From Massilia brevitalea (GTDB taxonomy: Bacteria; Pseudomonadota; Gammaproteobacteria; Burkholderiales; Burkholderiaceae_D), in assembly GCF_030711405.1 (NCBI RefSeq), contig NZ_JAULSI010000001.1, forward strand, positions 160,687 to 224,686: DNA of 64,000 nucleotides, written 5' to 3'. A program made the translations under genes and the position numbers. Positions 16,679 through 26,380 of this stretch are shown here, piece after piece. The notes beneath the pieces are model-generated. The model saw only the letters and a program-made list of their open reading frames with translations, was not told the origin of the DNA and made no database searches. Numbering within the stretch: the first letter of the stretch is position 1; every line of letters starts with the position of its first letter.

Positions 16679-17965
16679 TCACGCCGCCGCGTCCTGCGCC
16701 ATCTTGCGGCCGAAGTCGATACTCTCGGAAATACCGCGGTCTTCCGGATAGTAGTACGACGTATCGGCCACCCACAGGCCCTGCACCGGCAGCTTCGGCG
16801 CCGGCAGGCGGTCCAGGTAGCCGGGTTCGCAGATCGGCTGGGCGTAGCGATAGCGGCTGGCGCGCATGTCGAGGAAGTCGGCGTCGGTCAGGGCTGGATT
16901 GATCTTTTTCAGGTAGCTACGTACCTTGTCGAGGAAGACCTGGTCGGGCTCGGCGAATTTCGGATGCTCGCCCGGAATATAGAAGGGCACGTAGACCACG
17001 TGCTCCTTCAGCGGACGCAGATTCGAATACTCGACCAGGCCAGGGATGTCCATCTCCGGATCGTTGGTGTTGAGCCAGAAGTTCTCCGACACCGGCTTGC
17101 GCAGCTTCGCAATCACGCACACGACGGCGATGTTCTTCTTGGAAGCAAAGGCGTCCAGCAGGTCTGGCGGCAGGTCGGGCATCACGCGCGGCACGTACGG
17201 CAGCGGAATGGTGCTGATCACCTTGTCGAAGGCCGCAAAGGAGCCGCCGGCCTCGACACCGCGCACTGCGCCCTCCCCGATCACGACTCTGGTGACCGGC
17301 GTCTTCAGGCGCAGTTCGCCGCCATGGCGCTCGATATCGGCGCGCATGGCATGCAGCAGGGTTTCCGAGCCGCCGTCGAGGTAGCCGAGTTTTTCCTTGA
17401 ACAGGCTGTAGCGGGAGCGGCCAATGCGGCGGATGCGGCTCCAGATCCAGGCGGCGGACAGGTTGCTGCTGTAGTCGTAGAACTTGTAGTCGAACAGGCG
17501 CCGCCACAGCACTTCCCAGGCTTCCGGCCCCACGGCGCGCTTGATCCAGCCGGTCGCCTCGACATGGTCGAGCGGCTTCCAGTCGTCGCGCCTGGTCGAG
17601 AGGAAGGCGTGCAGGCCGTAGCGGAACTTGGCGGCCATGCCCAGGCCCTTGAACTTGAGCAGCGCAACCGGATTGCCCCAGGGTTGCAGCCGGTCCTGGT
17701 ACCAGTAACCCATCTTCGTGGCGACCCAGTGCATCTTGTGGCCAATGCCGAGTTCGTCGAGCACTTTCAGGAAAGCGTGGTCCGAGATGCAGTGGAAGTG
17801 GTAGTAGCGTTCGATCGCGAGACCGGAAAAGTCAAAGGCGGCCGCCATGCCGCCGACCCGGTCGTCGGCTTCGTACACCACCGGATGGTGGCCGTCGCGC
17901 GCCAGCTGGTAGGCGACCGCCAGGCCCATGGGGCCGGCGCCGAGGACGGCGATACGTTGTCCCAT
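16679..17965 (-). CDS. FAD-dependent oxidoreductase of the amine oxidase/UGM-like superfamily
   Basis: This 428-residue flavoprotein has a clear N-terminal dinucleotide-binding motif, [21 protein letters not shown], followed by [18 protein letters not shown], as in protoporphyrinogen oxidase, phytoene desaturase and UDP-galactopyranose mutase relatives. A C-terminal [25 protein letters not shown] segment resembles the second FAD-contact motif. Proteins of this layout are common in polysaccharide loci but the reaction is not established. It starts directly after the SDR stop, with no gap, and ends overlapping the GtrA gene region. Redox or isomerisation of a lipid- or nucleotide-linked sugar is plausible; I cannot be more specific. 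Confidence 0.85.
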   Translation of the reverse strand: MGQRIAVLGAGPMGLAVAYQLARDGHHPVVYEADDRVGGMAAAFDFSGLAIERYYHFHCISDHAFLKVLDELGIGHKMHWVATKMGYWYQDRLQPWGNPVALLKFKGLGMAAKFRYGLHAFLSTRRDDWKPLDHVEATGWIKRAVGPEAWEVLWRRLFDYKFYDYSSNLSAAWIWSRIRRIGRSRYSLFKEKLGYLDGGSETLLHAMRADIERHGGELRLKTPVTRVVIGEGAVRGVEAGGSFAAFDKVISTIPLPYVPRVMPDLPPDLLDAFASKKNIAVVCVIAKLRKPVSENFWLNTNDPEMDIPGLVEYSNLRPLKEHVVYVPFYIPGEHPKFAEPDQVFLDKVRSYLKKINPALTDADFLDMRASRYRYAQPICEPGYLDRLPAPKLPVQGLWVADTSYYYPEDRGISESIDFGRKMAQDAAA

Positions 17966-18907
17966 TCAGAACTCCATGACGATGTGGCTGTATTTCGGAT
18001 CGTTGAAGGTCTCGTCGATCGCCTCGGCAAACGGCGTGCTGCGCACGCCGAAGATGCCGGGCCAGTCGATCACTTCGAACCTGTCGGGTGCGATCAGGGC
18101 GCGCAGCTGCTGGGTGGTGAACGGCGGATTCCGGTCGAACCGGCTCCACAGCCAGATCAAGCCGTAGAACAGGCTGTAGGGAATGCGCACGATCGGCGTG
18201 CGGCTGCGCGTGGTGCGCTTGATCTGGCGGATGATGTCGATGTAGTCGACCTCTTCGTGGCCCGAAATGTTGTAGATGCGGTTCTCGACCGGGTGCTCGA
18301 TGCAGCTGATGATGATGTTGCTGAAGTCGCCCACGTAGAGCGGCTGCCGCATGTAGCGGCCATGGCCCGGAATCGGAAACACCGGCACCTTGCGCATGAA
18401 GCGCGACAGCCAGCCCAGGTGCTTGCGGTCGAACCAGCCGAACATCAGCGTCGGGCGCAGTACCGGGCAAGGCACGCCGCTGGCCAGCACCATCTCTTCC
18501 TGCGCCTTCTTCGAGCGCGTATAAAAATCGTCGGCAACGGACTTGACCACGGACGAGCTCACGTGCACCAGGCGCACGCCGGGGTGGCGCTTGATCGCGT
18601 CGAGGACCAGGCGCGTCGAATCGACGTTGTTGCGCACGAATTCCTGGTAGTCGATGCCGCCGATCTGCGCCTGCAGCATGATCACGACGGCGGCGCCCTC
18701 GATGTGGCGCGCCCATTCACCCGGCTCGGCCAGGTCCGCGTACTCGGCCACGATGCCGGGCTGGATCTGGCGCAGCATCGCCAGGTTGGCGCGGTGCTTG
18801 TCGAGCACGACGATGTTCGTATAGCCGCGCGCCAGCAGGCGGGCGACCAGGTTTTGTCCAACCAGCCCCGCGCCGCCGGGCAGCAGGATCTTTGCATTCA
18901 GGTCCAT
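17966..18907 (-). CDS. NAD-dependent epimerase/dehydratase (SDR)
   Basis: This 313-residue extended SDR begins MDLNAKILLPGGAGLVGQNLVARLL with the GGxGxxG nucleotide-binding motif. VHVSSSVVKS provides the serine region. DDFYTRSKKAQEEM provides the catalytic Tyr-x3-Lys pair. A long C-terminal domain follows (RFMRKVPVFPIPGHGRYMRQPLYVGD), as in UDP-sugar epimerases. The start at 18907 places it four bases after the preceding remnant; longer open frames run into that gene. It is followed without a gap by the FAD enzyme, so the two probably act in sequence on a sugar substrate. The substrate is unknown. Confidence 0.85.
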   Translation of the reverse strand: MDLNAKILLPGGAGLVGQNLVARLLARGYTNIVVLDKHRANLAMLRQIQPGIVAEYADLAEPGEWARHIEGAAVVIMLQAQIGGIDYQEFVRNNVDSTRLVLDAIKRHPGVRLVHVSSSVVKSVADDFYTRSKKAQEEMVLASGVPCPVLRPTLMFGWFDRKHLGWLSRFMRKVPVFPIPGHGRYMRQPLYVGDFSNIIISCIEHPVENRIYNISGHEEVDYIDIIRQIKRTTRSRTPIVRIPYSLFYGLIWLWSRFDRNPPFTTQQLRALIAPDRFEVIDWPGIFGVRSTPFAEAIDETFNDPKYSHIVMEF

Positions 18908-18911
18908 CGGA

Positions 18912-19625
18912 TTACTTTCGTTCCACGGTAAGTCCAAACAGGCGTACCCCCAGCACCCGTCCATCGGGCGAGACGCCGGCCTGCTTTGGCGAAATCGGGT
19001 GCGCCAGGCGCAAGCTGACGGCAACGTCGTCGCTACTGCCCGCAGGGACCACAAACGCCACCTGCTTGCGGTTGTCCTGCTGGGTAAAGGCGGCGGTCGC
19101 GACCGCTTTTCCATTCACTTCGATCGTCAACTCCTGGCGGTAGTCCGGACGCGGCAGGAAGGCCGCGAGATCGAGCAACACACGCGTGCCTGCGGCCTGG
19201 CCGATGTGCAGACCGAGGTTGGACCTGTCCCCCATCGACCAGACGAACCCGCCCGCTTCGATGGTCGACCAGCCGGTTTGCAGGATGAAGGCGCTGTACC
19301 AGGCGGCGCGCTCGGACACGGATACCGGGCTGTAGCCGGCGAGGTCGGGCTTGGCCAGGCGGTAGAAGCCCAGGCCCAGGCCTTCGACCACCGGTGCACC
19401 CAGCGCCGGGTCGGGCGCGCCGGCCAGCGGACGCACGTACAGGCGCGGCGCGGAGGTCAGCTCCGCAGGCGTGCAGGCCGCCACGCGGGTGAAGGAAATA
19501 TGCCAGTTCTGGTTCACGCAGAACAGCTCGGTATTGCGGCGTTTGGCGTACGCTTCCACGCCGAGCACATGGGACCAGACCGTGCCCCAGTCGACCGTGT
19601 TGTCGAGGTCGAGGACGATGCGCTG
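18912..19625 (-). pseudogene. C-terminal remnant of a large membrane glycan-modifying protein
   Basis: The open frame encodes about 235 residues and has no proper start. It runs open through the 19620-19631 junction and then loses resemblance to anything recognised. The first residues (QRIVLDLDNTVDWGTVW) and the later beta-rich part (LTIEVNGKAVATAAF, then SSDDVAVSLRLAHPIS) match in order and spacing the C-terminal domain of the 728-residue protein at 9902-12088, which has KTLVVLDESNSLGHTWTF and TALVNGHALT. All membrane spans expected upstream are absent. A GTG at 19568 could start a 218-residue fragment, but the missing N-terminus suggests a truncated gene. It is followed after four bases by the SDR gene of the same module. 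Confidence 0.7.
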
Positions 19626-19630
19626 CGGCG

Positions 19631-21105
19631 ATGCCGATGGTGGTCACCGACCCGCGCCAGCCCGACAACCCGATCGTGTTCGTCAACCGCGCCTTCCTCG
19701 ATCTCACCCTGTACGAGGAAGCCGAGGCCGTAGGGCGCAACTGCCGCTTCCTGCAGGGCCCGCAGACCGACCCGGCGACCGTCGACGCGATCCGCAAGGC
19801 CATCGCCGACGAGCGCACCGTGGCCTTCGACATCCTGAACTACAAGGCCGACGGCACGCCGTTCTGGAATGCGCTGTTCCTGGGGCCGATCTTCGACCAG
19901 GAAGGCCAGTTGCTCTACTTCTTCGCCTCGCAGATGGACGTGACCGAGCGCCGCGCCACCGAACAGTCCTCGCTGCAGGCGCAAAAGATGGAGGCGATCG
20001 GCCAGCTGACGGCCGGCATGGCGCACGACTTCAACAACCTGCTGCAGGTCATCAACGGCAACCTGGAACTGGCGCTGCTGGCGCTCGGCGCCGGCAACAA
20101 CACGGCCGGCGAATCGATCCGCCGCGCCCAGCGCTCGGCCATAAAGGCCGGTAAGCTGACCCAGCAACTGCTCACCTTCGCACGCAAGCAGCGCCTCGAG
20201 CCGCGCCGGGTCAACCTGAACGCCCTGCTGGTGGAATTCTCGGAACTGCTGGTGCGCACCCTTGGCGACCAGGTCGATCTGCACCTGGACCTTAAGCCCG
20301 GCCTGCCCGCCTGCACCCTCGATCCGACCCACCTGGAAATGGCGCTACTGAACGTCCTGATCAATGCGCGCGACGCCATGCCGAACGGCGGCCAGTCAAG
20401 GTTGCCACGGCGCTGGCGCCCGGCAACCAGCTGGCGATCTGCGTGGCCGACCAGGGCGAAGGCATGACGCCCGAAGTCATGCGGCGCGCGACCGAACCCT
20501 TCTTCACCACCAAGGGACCGGGCACCGGGCTCGGGCTGGCGATGGTGCACGGCTTCGTCCAGCAGTCGCGCGGCCGGCTGGACATCGACAGCACGCCTGG
20601 CCAGGGCACCACGGTGCGCATGCTCTTCCCGCTTGCCGACGGCGAGACGGCGGCGAACGACCCCGGGCCGGGGGCGGGCCAGGAGGCCGATGGCGAAGAC
20701 CCGGACGCGGCAACACAGGAGGACGAAAACAGGCCGCGCATCCTCGTCGTCGAAGACAACGAGGACGTGCGCGAACTGGCGGAAAGCATGCTCGGCGCGG
20801 CCGGCTATGCGGTGGTGTCGGCACCCAGCGGCGAGCGCGCGCTGGAACTGCTGGAAGAAGAAGCCGACATCGACCTGCTGTTCACCGACGTCATCATGCC
20901 GGGCGGCATGAATGGCCTGCAGCTGGCCGAGCAGGTGCGCGCGCGCCGGCCGGAGACGCCGATCCTGATCACCACCGGCTACATGGACGAGCTGCCCGCG
21001 CCCACCCCGCGCGCCCAGCCGCTCGACGTGCTCGGCAAGCCTTACCGGCAGGAAGAACTGCTGTCGCGCGTACGCGCCATCCTGCCGGCACGCACTGTTC
21101 TGTAA
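19631..21105 (+). pseudogene. LOV-domain hybrid histidine kinase, 5'-truncated and frameshifted
   Basis: The reading frame starts inside the first strand of a LOV domain (MPMVVTDPRQPDNPIVFVN) and carries the flavin-binding core GRNCRFLQG with the photo-adduct cysteine. It continues into a HisKA helix (KMEAIGQLTAGMAHDFNN, phosphoacceptor His). The ATP-binding part begins with LINARDAMPNGGQ, then the frame breaks at about 20395. One added base there would restore VKVATALAPGNQLAICVADQGEG, followed by GTGLGLAMVHGF and a receiver domain with LVVEDNEDVRE, DVIMPGG and the LGKPY lysine. So the original product was LOV-HisKA-HATPase-receiver. The upstream side meets the remnant at 18912-19625 head to head. 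Loss of function is likely unless the frameshift is a sequencing error. Confidence 0.8.
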
Positions 21106-21107
21106 AG

Positions 21108-21113
21108 TACAAT
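21108..21113 (+). promoter_or_regulatory. candidate -10 element upstream of rfbB
   Basis: TACAAT lies about 135 bases before the rfbB start, just after the LOV kinase stop. The -35 region is poor (CCGGCA at the expected spacing). It is offered only because rfbB has no gene upstream to co-transcribe it except the kinase remnant. Confidence 0.22.
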
Positions 21114-21246
21114 ACCCGGGTTCGTATTCGGGCGCATACACGGGCCAGGCAGCGCGCCGCCTTCGCGTTGCCCTCCTGGCCGCGTGCCATTCAATCGCCG
21201 GACGTGGCGCAAGCCCGGCATCCGGTGCTACCAGGACACCATTCGC

Positions 21247-22290
21247 ATGATTCTAGTCACAGGGGGAGCAGGTTTCATCGGCTCGAATTTCGTTCTCGGA
21301 TGGCTGGCACACAGCGACGAGCCGGTCGTGAACCTCGACAAGCTGACCTATGCCGGCAACCTGGCCAACCTGGCCTCGCTCGCCAACGACCCGCGCCACC
21401 TGTTCGTCCACGGCGACATCGGCGACAGCGCGCTGGTGGCCAGCCTGCTGGCGCGCCACCAGCCGCGCGCCATCCTCAACTTCGCCGCCGAAACCCATGT
21501 CGACCGCGCAATCGCGGGAGCCGGCAACTTCATCGCGACGAACGTGGACGCCACCTTTGCCCTGCTCGAGACCGTGCGCGCCTGGTGGCAGGCGCAAGAC
21601 GACGCGGCGCGCGCGCGCTTCCGCTTCCTGCATGTCTCGACCGACGAGGTCTACGGCACCCTGCAGCCAGGCGAGGCCGCCTTCAGCGAAACCACGCCCT
21701 ATGCGCCGAACAATCCGTATGCCGCCTCGAAAGCCGCATCGGACCACCTGGTGCGCGCCTGGCACCGCACCTATGGCTTGCCGACCCTGACGACCAACTG
21801 TTCTAATAATTACGGTCCGTATCAATTTCCCGAGAAGCTGATTCCGCACATGATCGCGCAGGCACGCGCAGGCCAGCCCCTGCCCGTGTACGGCGACGGC
21901 CAGCAGGTGCGCGACTGGCTCTTCGTGACCGACCACTGCGCGGCGCTGCGGCGCGTGCTCGAGGCCGGCCGCCCCGGCGCAACCTACAACATCGGCGGCA
22001 GCGACGAAATGGCAAACCTGGATGTGGTGCGGACCGTGTGCGGTATCCTCGATGAACTGGCGCCCGCAGCGCAAGGCAGCCATGCCGACCGCATCGAGCA
22101 CGTCACGGACCGCCTGGGGCACGACCGCCGCTATGCCATCGACGCCGGCAAGATTGCACGCGAACTGGGCTGGACGCCGGCCGAGAGCTTCGCCAGCGGC
22201 ATCCGCAAGACCGTCGAGTGGTACCTGGCGCACGCGGACTGGCTCGATGCGCTGCAGGCCAGCCATGCCGGCCAGGGGGAACGTTCATGA
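21247..22290 (+). CDS. rfbB: dTDP-glucose 4,6-dehydratase
   Basis: This 347-residue SDR enzyme makes dTDP-4-keto-6-deoxyglucose, the second step of the dTDP-rhamnose pathway. It has the NAD loop [31 protein letters not shown], the STDEVYG block with catalytic Asp-Glu, [14 protein letters not shown] with Tyr-x3-Lys and [18 protein letters not shown], all diagnostic. The start at 21247 gives the exact family N-terminus; an upstream ATG at 21184 would add 21 unrelated residues. The stop overlaps the rfbA start (ATGA). rfbC and rfbD are not in the window, so rhamnose itself would need genes elsewhere, or the keto sugar is used for another product. Confidence 0.96.
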   Translation: MILVTGGAGFIGSNFVLGWLAHSDEPVVNLDKLTYAGNLANLASLANDPRHLFVHGDIGDSALVASLLARHQPRAILNFAAETHVDRAIAGAGNFIATNVDATFALLETVRAWWQAQDDAARARFRFLHVSTDEVYGTLQPGEAAFSETTPYAPNNPYAASKAASDHLVRAWHRTYGLPTLTTNCSNNYGPYQFPEKLIPHMIAQARAGQPLPVYGDGQQVRDWLFVTDHCAALRRVLEAGRPGATYNIGGSDEMANLDVVRTVCGILDELAPAAQGSHADRIEHVTDRLGHDRRYAIDAGKIARELGWTPAESFASGIRKTVEWYLAHADWLDALQASHAGQGERS

Positions 22291-23177
22291 GCACCGCCCC
22301 GGCGCGCAAGGGCATCATCCTGGCGGGCGGCGCCGGCACGCGCCTGTACCCGCTCACGACCAGCGTCTCGAAGCAGCTGCTGCCGGTGTACGACAAACCG
22401 ATGATCTATTACCCGCTCAGCACGCTGATGCTGGCGGGCCTGCGCCAGATCCTGATCATTTCCACGCTCGAGGACGTGCCGCGCTTCCAGGCGCTGCTGG
22501 GCGACGGCAGCCAGTGGGGACTCGAACTCGGCTACGTCGCCCAGCCCTCGCCCGACGGCCTGGCCCAGGCCTTCATCCTGGGCCGCGATTTCCTGGGAGA
22601 CGCGGCGTCGACGCTGATCCTCGGCGATAACATCCACTACGGCAACGACGTGGTATTCAGGCTGCAGGCGGCGTCCGCGCGCGACAGCGGCGCCACCGTG
22701 TTCGCCTACCACGTTACCGATCCGGAGCGCTATGGCGTCGTCGAATTCGACGCGGCGCGCCGCCCGCTGAGTTTGGAAGAAAAGCCGCTGCGGCCGAAAT
22801 CGCCCTATGCCGTGACCGGCCTGTATTTCTACGACAACCAGGTCTGCGACATTGCGGCCAGCCTGAAGCCCTCGCGGCGCGGCGAACTCGAAATCACCGA
22901 CGTCAACAGCCATTACCTGGCGCGCGGCGCGCTGAACGTCGAGATCCTGGGCCGCGGCACAGCCTGGCTCGATACCGGCACCCACGATTCGCTGCTCGAC
23001 GCCAGCCAGTTCATCGCGGCGATCCAGAAACGCCAGGGGCTGAAGGTTGCGTGTCCCGAGGAGATTGCCTGGCGCATGGGCTACATCGACAGCGCCCAGT
23101 TGCTGCGCCTGGCGGAACCGCTGGCGCGCAGCGGGTATGGAGAATACCTGCTGCGGCTGGTGCACGAAGGGGAATAA
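22287..23177 (+). CDS. rfbA: glucose-1-phosphate thymidylyltransferase
   Basis: This 296-residue enzyme forms dTDP-glucose from glucose-1-phosphate and dTTP. It has [36 protein letters not shown] (split: the nucleotide loop and the following Lys-Gln segment), [10 protein letters not shown] with the metal Asp, and [17 protein letters not shown]. Length and motifs match RmlA. Its ATG overlaps the rfbB stop. A perfect GC-rich hairpin immediately follows the stop. Confidence 0.96.
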   Translation: MSTAPARKGIILAGGAGTRLYPLTTSVSKQLLPVYDKPMIYYPLSTLMLAGLRQILIISTLEDVPRFQALLGDGSQWGLELGYVAQPSPDGLAQAFILGRDFLGDAASTLILGDNIHYGNDVVFRLQAASARDSGATVFAYHVTDPERYGVVEFDAARRPLSLEEKPLRPKSPYAVTGLYFYDNQVCDIAASLKPSRRGELEITDVNSHYLARGALNVEILGRGTAWLDTGTHDSLLDASQFIAAIQKRQGLKVACPEEIAWRMGYIDSAQLLRLAEPLARSGYGEYLLRLVHEGE

Positions 23178-23202
23178 GGCCGGCGGCGGTGCGCCGCCGG
23201 CC
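23178..23202. terminator. perfect 11-bp hairpin between convergent rfbA and helicase genes
   Basis: GGCCGGCGGCG (23178-23188), loop GTG, CGCCGCCGGCC (23192-23202) follows the rfbA stop and precedes the reverse-strand helicase end. The stem is very stable but no T-run follows on either strand, so it may act with Rho or as a simple bidirectional end. Confidence 0.45.
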
Positions 23203-23223
23203 GGGGTGGATCAGGCCTGTAGC

Positions 23224-24699
23224 TTATGCCTGCGGCTTCGGCAAGCCGCCGAGCAGGACGGCCAGCTTCTGCTTCGGCTTGGCCTGCGTGCCGCCAACGG
23301 CCTGGACCGCTTCGCGGCGCGGTGCGCTCGCAGGCTCGTAAGGCTTCAGGAACCACGGATCGATCTTGTCGCGGCGCGGCACCGGACCGGCGCCATAGCT
23401 GCGCGGCCCGCGTTCGCTACGTACTTCGCTGCTGCGTTCGCTGCGGCCCGCCTCCACGCTGCCGCCACGCGGACGGCGCTCGGTGCGTTCGGCATCGCGG
23501 TCGCGGCTGCGGGCGCGCGGCGTGAAGTTGTTCAGCTCGCCGCGCTGGACGGTCTGCTTGATCAGTTTTTCGATGTCGGCCAGCAGGCGCTCGTCCTTGT
23601 CCGAGTACACCGAGATCGCATCGCCCGAGGCGCCGGCGCGGCCCGTGCGGCCGATGCGGTGCACGTAGTCTTCGGCGTTGTACGGCAAATCGAAGTTGAT
23701 CACGCACGGCAGGTCGGAAATGTCGAGGCCGCGCGCGGCAACGTCGGTCGCCACCAGCACCTCGATCTCGCCCTTCTTGAACGAATCGAGGGCGGCCATG
23801 CGTTCCTGCTGGGTTTTATCGCCGTGGATGGCCGAGGCCTTGATGCCGCACTGTTCGAGGTGGCGCGACAGGCGCGAGGCGCCGATCTTGGTGTTCGAGA
23901 ACACGATCACCTGCTTCAGCTCGCGCTGGCGGATCAGGAACTCGACCACGTCGCGCTTCTGTTCCTCGTCGACCTTGTAGACCACCTGGGTGACCTTTTC
24001 GGCGGTGGCGTTGCTGCGCGCCACTTCGATCAGGACCGGCTGGTCGAGGAAGCTGTTGGCCAGCTTCTTGATTTCTGGCGAGAAGGTGGCCGAGAACATC
24101 AGGTTCTGGCGTTTCTTCGGCAGCAAATTGATGATGCGCTGCAGGTCGGGCAGGAAGCCCATGTCGAGCATGCGGTCGGCTTCGTCCATGACCAGCATCT
24201 GCACCTGGCCCAGGCTGACGTTCTTCTGCTCGATGTGGTCGAGCAGGCGGCCCGGGGTGGCGATGACGATTTCGACGCCGCCCTTCAGGATCACGGTCTG
24301 GCCCTTCATGTCCATGCCGCCGAACACCACGGCCGAGCGCAGCGGGGTGTGCTGGGCGTAGGCCTTGACGTTGTCGGCCACCTGCACGGCGAGCTCGCGG
24401 GTCGGCGTGAGGATCAGCGCGCGCACCGGGTGGCGCGCCGGCGACATGCTGGTATTCGCATGGGCCAGCAGCAGCTGGATGATCGGCAGCGAGAAGCCGG
24501 CGGTCTTGCCGGTGCCGGTTTGCGCGGCGCCCATGACGTCGCGGCCCTGCAGCACGACCGGGATGGCCTGGGCCTGGATCGGGGTCGGATGGACGTAGCC
24601 CTGGTCGGCGAGGGCGCGCAGGATCTCGGGCGCGAGGCCGAAATCGGCAAAGCGCACCTCTGGCGTGGCAGCCTCGTTGTTCATCGGTGTTTCAGACAT
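23224..24699 (-). CDS. DEAD-box RNA helicase, RhlE type
   Basis: This 491-residue ATP-dependent RNA helicase has a Q motif (VRFADFGLAPEIL to HPTPIQAQAIP), Walker A AAQTGTGKTAGF, DEAD in VMDEADRMLDMGF, SAT in MFSATFS, and ARGLDISDLP with HRIGRTGRAG in the second RecA domain. The C-terminal 110 residues are basic and Arg/Ser/Glu rich (RSRDRDAERTERRPRGG), as in RhlE proteins, and would bind RNA or the ribosome. It is monocistronic by position. The 5' region is about 370 bases long and may hold a long leader, as is common for cold-regulated helicases, but nothing specific was seen. Confidence 0.93.
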   Translation of the reverse strand: MSETPMNNEAATPEVRFADFGLAPEILRALADQGYVHPTPIQAQAIPVVLQGRDVMGAAQTGTGKTAGFSLPIIQLLLAHANTSMSPARHPVRALILTPTRELAVQVADNVKAYAQHTPLRSAVVFGGMDMKGQTVILKGGVEIVIATPGRLLDHIEQKNVSLGQVQMLVMDEADRMLDMGFLPDLQRIINLLPKKRQNLMFSATFSPEIKKLANSFLDQPVLIEVARSNATAEKVTQVVYKVDEEQKRDVVEFLIRQRELKQVIVFSNTKIGASRLSRHLEQCGIKASAIHGDKTQQERMAALDSFKKGEIEVLVATDVAARGLDISDLPCVINFDLPYNAEDYVHRIGRTGRAGASGDAISVYSDKDERLLADIEKLIKQTVQRGELNNFTPRARSRDRDAERTERRPRGGSVEAGRSERSSEVRSERGPRSYGAGPVPRRDKIDPWFLKPYEPASAPRREAVQAVGGTQAKPKQKLAVLLGGLPKPQA

Positions 24700-25070
24700 T
24701 ATTCTTTCCAGGCATGTAATCGTTCCGCTCTACGGCCGCTTCGCTGCCTCGCCCCGGACGCATGTCGACGCGCAAAACGCTGGATGGGCGGGCTTGCCGC
24801 CAACTGGTGCGCGGCCCGTGGCCGGCTCGGTAGGCACGCCTCGCAGGCATAAACCGCCGGCGCGAACGTAGAGACACTAAGTAGCATCCTCAAGGTTACC
24901 TCAAAAACTCGAAGGTGTATATGGAATCCTGTGTCGATGCGGCCTGCCCATGCCTGTCCGCCCTGCCGTTTTTGCAAGCCCGGGCTTTACCCGGCTTTAC
25001 ATTCCCTGCCCTGTGTTTCGGTTTTGGCTCGCCGTAAATGGAGACAAGACAATCTTTGCAGAGGAAAAAA
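24700..25070. other. 371-base gap between divergent helicase and small secreted-like gene
   Basis: This stretch holds the leaders of the helicase (reverse) and of the following gene (forward). A self-complementary AAGCCCGGGCTT lies near 24974 but has no clear role. No other gene, repeat or RNA was recognised. The GAGGA before 25071 is the ribosome site of the forward gene. Confidence 0.4.
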
Positions 25071-25607
25071 ATGGTTTCAAGTATTGGCGGATCGAGCCTG
25101 GCGCAATCGCTGCTGGCGCGTGCCGCAAGCCGCAGCAGCCAGGAAGTGCAGGCTGTGGGCGCCCAGGGTGCGGCCGGCACGGCCAGCGCAGCAGCAAGCA
25201 CCGAGACCAGCAGCGGCGAGGCGGACAGCGCCGCCGTGACGCGCAGCGCCCTGTCGAGCGCCACCGACCGCCTGGGCGGGCAGCTCAATGCCCAGGCCGA
25301 TGCGGCGCGCCTGCGCCAGGCCGGCGGCGAGGAAGACACTGCCGATGCCGGCGGTGCAGGCGGCGCCGGCGGCGCAGCATCGGGCAGCAGCGAATCGAGC
25401 GACTATATCGCCGAAGCCGATACCAACAGCGACCGCAAGGTCAGCGACGAAGAGCGCGCCGCCTACGAGAAGAAACTGGCGGCCCAGGCCGAAAAAAGCG
25501 CGCAGGAACCGCAAGCCGGCGCGCCTGCGCAAGGTTCGCGCGCGCAGGAAGTGCAGCAGGCCTACAACCCGCAGGAAAACGCCGCGCAGCTCGATATCCA
25601 GGCGTAA
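25071..25607 (+). CDS. Ala/Gly/Ser-rich protein with EF-hand-like loop
   Basis: This 178-residue protein of low complexity has a strong ribosome site (GAGGAAAAAA) before the ATG at 25071. Its centre is a run of Ala, Gly, Ser and acidic residues. Near residue 120-135 the segment DTNSDRKVSDEERAAY has the 12-residue spacing of an EF-hand calcium loop (D-x-N-x-D-x-x-V-x-x-x-E). No signal peptide or membrane span is obvious. An upstream ATG at 25038 would add 11 residues and lacks a better ribosome site. Function is unknown; similar small EF-hand proteins occur widely in proteobacteria, some of them periplasmic. Confidence 0.7.
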   Translation: MVSSIGGSSLAQSLLARAASRSSQEVQAVGAQGAAGTASAAASTETSSGEADSAAVTRSALSSATDRLGGQLNAQADAARLRQAGGEEDTADAGGAGGAGGAASGSSESSDYIAEADTNSDRKVSDEERAAYEKKLAAQAEKSAQEPQAGAPAQGSRAQEVQQAYNPQENAAQLDIQA

Positions 25608-25635
25608 CGACGACAAGCCCGCACCGGCACGCCGT

Positions 25636-26373
25636 TCAGCGCCACCCGCGCGCCTGCACCGTGCGCTCGGCAGCCGAGCTGAGCGGCGTGCCGTCGATGC
25701 GGGCGTCGATGGCGGCCAGCACCGCCGGCGGCAGCACGGTGCCATCCATCCAGGCCGCTCCCGCGGCGCCCTGCACCAGCACCGGCATCTTCCATTGCGC
25801 GCCGTCGCGGCAGGCCAGCCCGGCGGTGGTGTCCATCACGAAGCTGCGGCAGTAACGCCCGTCCTTGCCCAGGAAACTGATGCCGATGCGTATCCGGCCC
25901 GAGGGCCCGGGGCTGGCCAGCTGGGCGCTCAGGGCCTCGGCCAGGCTGCCTTGCGCCACCAGGGCGCCGCTGCCGTCATTCAGCGAAGCGAGCGCGGCAT
26001 CGCCCTGGAAGGCATGCCAGCCGGCGCCGCCGGCCACCAGGCCCAGCGCCAGCGCGGCGGCCACGGCGCCGAGGTGGCGGCGGGTCCAGGCGGGCGCCGG
26101 CGGCGGCGTGGCGAGCAGGCCCAGGCGCGCGGCGCGGATGGTGTCGAGCTGGACCACCTTGGCGCCGCCATGGTGTCCGCCCGCATGGGCATGGCCTGCG
26201 CCCTCGCGCCCGCCGGCGACAACGCCATACACGCGGCTGCGCCGGGCCCGGTGCTGGGCCACGCGCGCGGCGATCGCCGGGTCGGCGCGGATGGCGCGTT
26301 CGACCGCGGCGCGCTCCGGCTCGGCCAGCTCGCCGTTGACGAATGCAAGTAAGAGTTCGTCGGAGAATTTCAT
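25636..26373 (-). CDS. anti-sigma-factor-like membrane protein
   Basis: This 245-residue protein starts with MKFSDELLLAFVNGELAEPERAAVERAI, the helical pattern seen in many anti-sigma factors. It then has a His/Gly-rich stretch, one membrane helix near residues 100-120 (LGAVAAALALGLVAGGAGW), and a periplasmic C-terminal domain with two cysteines (in RYCRSFVMD and LACRDGAQ). By analogy it would hold an ECF sigma factor at the membrane, but no sigma gene lies next to it. Its only operon partner is the Lon-N domain gene seven bases upstream, so the regulated sigma is elsewhere or the role differs. Confidence 0.65.
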   Translation of the reverse strand: MKFSDELLLAFVNGELAEPERAAVERAIRADPAIAARVAQHRARRSRVYGVVAGGREGAGHAHAGGHHGGAKVVQLDTIRAARLGLLATPPPAPAWTRRHLGAVAAALALGLVAGGAGWHAFQGDAALASLNDGSGALVAQGSLAEALSAQLASPGPSGRIRIGISFLGKDGRYCRSFVMDTTAGLACRDGAQWKMPVLVQGAAGAAWMDGTVLPPAVLAAIDARIDGTPLSSAAERTVQARGWR

Positions 26374-26380
26374 GGGATCG

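Noticed and set aside
16964..18931. A 655-codon plus-strand frame opposite the FAD oxidoreductase and SDR genes
   Set aside because: It spans two well-supported minus-strand genes and shows no protein-like pattern.
18912..19568. Annotation as an intact 218-residue hypothetical protein starting at a GTG
   Set aside because: The frame continues upstream with homologous sequence (RIVLDLDNT) to the junction, so the GTG is internal to a truncated gene.
23047..24852. A 601-codon plus-strand frame across the rfbA end and helicase
   Set aside because: It overlaps rfbA in another frame and is antisense to a helicase with all motifs intact.
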